Both the position numbers and the translations under genes were made by a program. This document shows positions 63,490-64,000 of a DNA stretch of 64,000 nucleotides, piece after piece. The notes under the pieces are model-generated. The model ran no database searches. It saw nothing but the letters and a program-made list of their open reading frames with translations, and was not told the DNA's origin. Each line of letters starts with the position of its first letter. The stretch's first letter is position 1. This DNA comes from CAVSRC01 sp963762605. GTDB taxonomy: Bacteria; Pseudomonadota; Alphaproteobacteria; Rhizobiales; Kaistiaceae. The stretch is from the NCBI GenBank assembly GCA_963762605.1, contig CAVXLJ010000016.1, forward strand, positions 62,001 through 126,000. Reading direction: 5' to 3'.

Positions 63490-64000
63490 ATGACAGGGTT
63501 GGGTCGGCGCGCGCGCAAAGGCGCGGCGGTGTGGTTTGGCGCGCTCGGGGCAGCGGCACTTGCTCTTCTGCCGGCGGCCGCAATCGCCGATGGCGGCGCG
63601 GGCGGCCATGGCGAAGCGAATATAGTCAATGGTGGCCCGGGCGGCGCCGGCGGTACTGGGTACACGGGCAATAGTGGTGGCGACGGGTACCATGGCTATC
63701 AGGCCGGCGGTGGAGGTGGCGGCGGCGGGGCCGGTGGTGGTGCTGGTGGAACTGGCGGCGCTAACACAGGCACTGCGGGCACCGGCGGCGGCGCTGCCGG
63801 CGGCACGACCGCAGGCGCGGACGGAAGTGACGGCGGCGGCCAGGCGGGCGCCGGCGGTGGTGCCGGCGGCGCCAACGGCCAGACCACGACCCTGTTGACC
63901 AACACGACTTCGCTTGGCGGCGGCAATGGCGGCAATGGTGGAATAGGCGGCGCTGGCGGTGACGGGTGTTGCAGCGGCGGCGGCGGCGGTGGTGGCGGTG
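63490..64000 (+). CDS. Glycine-rich secreted protein, probable autotransporter passenger (N-terminal part)
   Basis: The ATG at 63490 opens a frame that runs off the window. After a Sec signal peptide (ending AAAIA-DGG) the sequence is more than 40 percent glycine, with Ala, Thr, Asn and Asp filling in (units such as GGAGGTGGAN and GGNGGNGGIGGAGGDG) and one CC pair. Such passengers occur in large autotransporters of Hyphomicrobiales. The barrel is not in view, so the class is not certain. Confidence 0.7.
   Translation, partial: MTGLGRRARKGAAVWFGALGAAALALLPAAAIADGGAGGHGEANIVNGGPGGAGGTGYTGNSGGDGYHGYQAGGGGGGGGAGGGAGGTGGANTGTAGTGGGAAGGTTAGADGSDGGGQAGAGGGAGGANGQTTTLLTNTTSLGGGNGGNGGIGGAGGDGCCSGGGGGGGG

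Overview
The window is a GC-rich chromosomal segment with almost no intergenic space. Its gene content points to an alphaproteobacterium of the order Hyphomicrobiales (Rhizobiales). The main markers are the order dgt / argS / SPOR protein / nagZ / scpAB / tatAB, a long SUF operon carrying two cysteine desulfurases and SufT, an ExoR-type Sel1 regulator, an IalB-family secreted protein and the divergent anmK/tyrS pair. Genus and species cannot be fixed from the sequence alone. I see no rRNA, tRNA, CRISPR array, insertion sequence or prophage.

1-12.9 kb: a minus-strand housekeeping block (dgt, then argS, a SPOR protein, nagZ, scpA, scpB, tatA, tatB) with erpA divergent from dgt. A plus-strand pair, a FIST-domain sensor plus a PAS-GGDEF-EAL enzyme, sits between dgt and argS. 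A VOC-fold protein with a histone-H1-like tail follows erpA. 12.9-25.9 kb: metabolism and stress genes (amn, an MFS exporter, an OsmC-family protein, xthA, exoR, ilvD, a nu-class-like GST, a MOSC protein, a redoxin, an NAD-dependent epimerase) ending with parE. 26-30.6 kb: an autotransporter with beta-helix repeats, a small secreted protein and a DEAD-box helicase.

30.6-42.1 kb: the SUF iron-sulfur operon on the minus strand, in transcription order cysteine desulfurase, sufB, [AbrB-type antitoxin, PIN toxin, cupin], sufC, sufD, sufS, sufT, [ThrE-type exporter pair], sufA, an ICMT-like methyltransferase and a TfoX-N protein. The bracketed genes look like insertions. The exporter pair is flanked by imperfect direct repeats. 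42.3-49.3 kb: two hydrolase-like genes, a cassette lpxD / acyl carrier protein / ketoacyl-ACP synthase for acyl-chain or lipid A work, then anmK and tyrS. 49.3-55.8 kb: an AsmA/DUF3971 envelope protein, bcp, an IalB-family protein and an M23 peptidase whose ribosome binding site lies inside a strong 5' hairpin. 55.9-59.7 kb: a FecR-domain protein and a CHASE2-PAS-GGDEF-EAL protein. 60-64 kb: an FMN reductase divergent from an HxlR regulator, a DUF5672 protein, an AraC regulator and the start of a glycine-rich secreted protein cut by the window end.

Four genes (scpB, the autotransporter, sufD, tyrS) carry single-base frameshifts. Three of them are normally essential or core genes, so sequence error is the simplest explanation. 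Recurring themes are c-di-GMP signalling (two GGDEF-EAL proteins, each with a partner sensor gene), envelope and peptidoglycan upkeep (NagZ, AnmK, SPOR, M23, AsmA, LpxD) and Fe-S assembly (the SUF operon plus ErpA).
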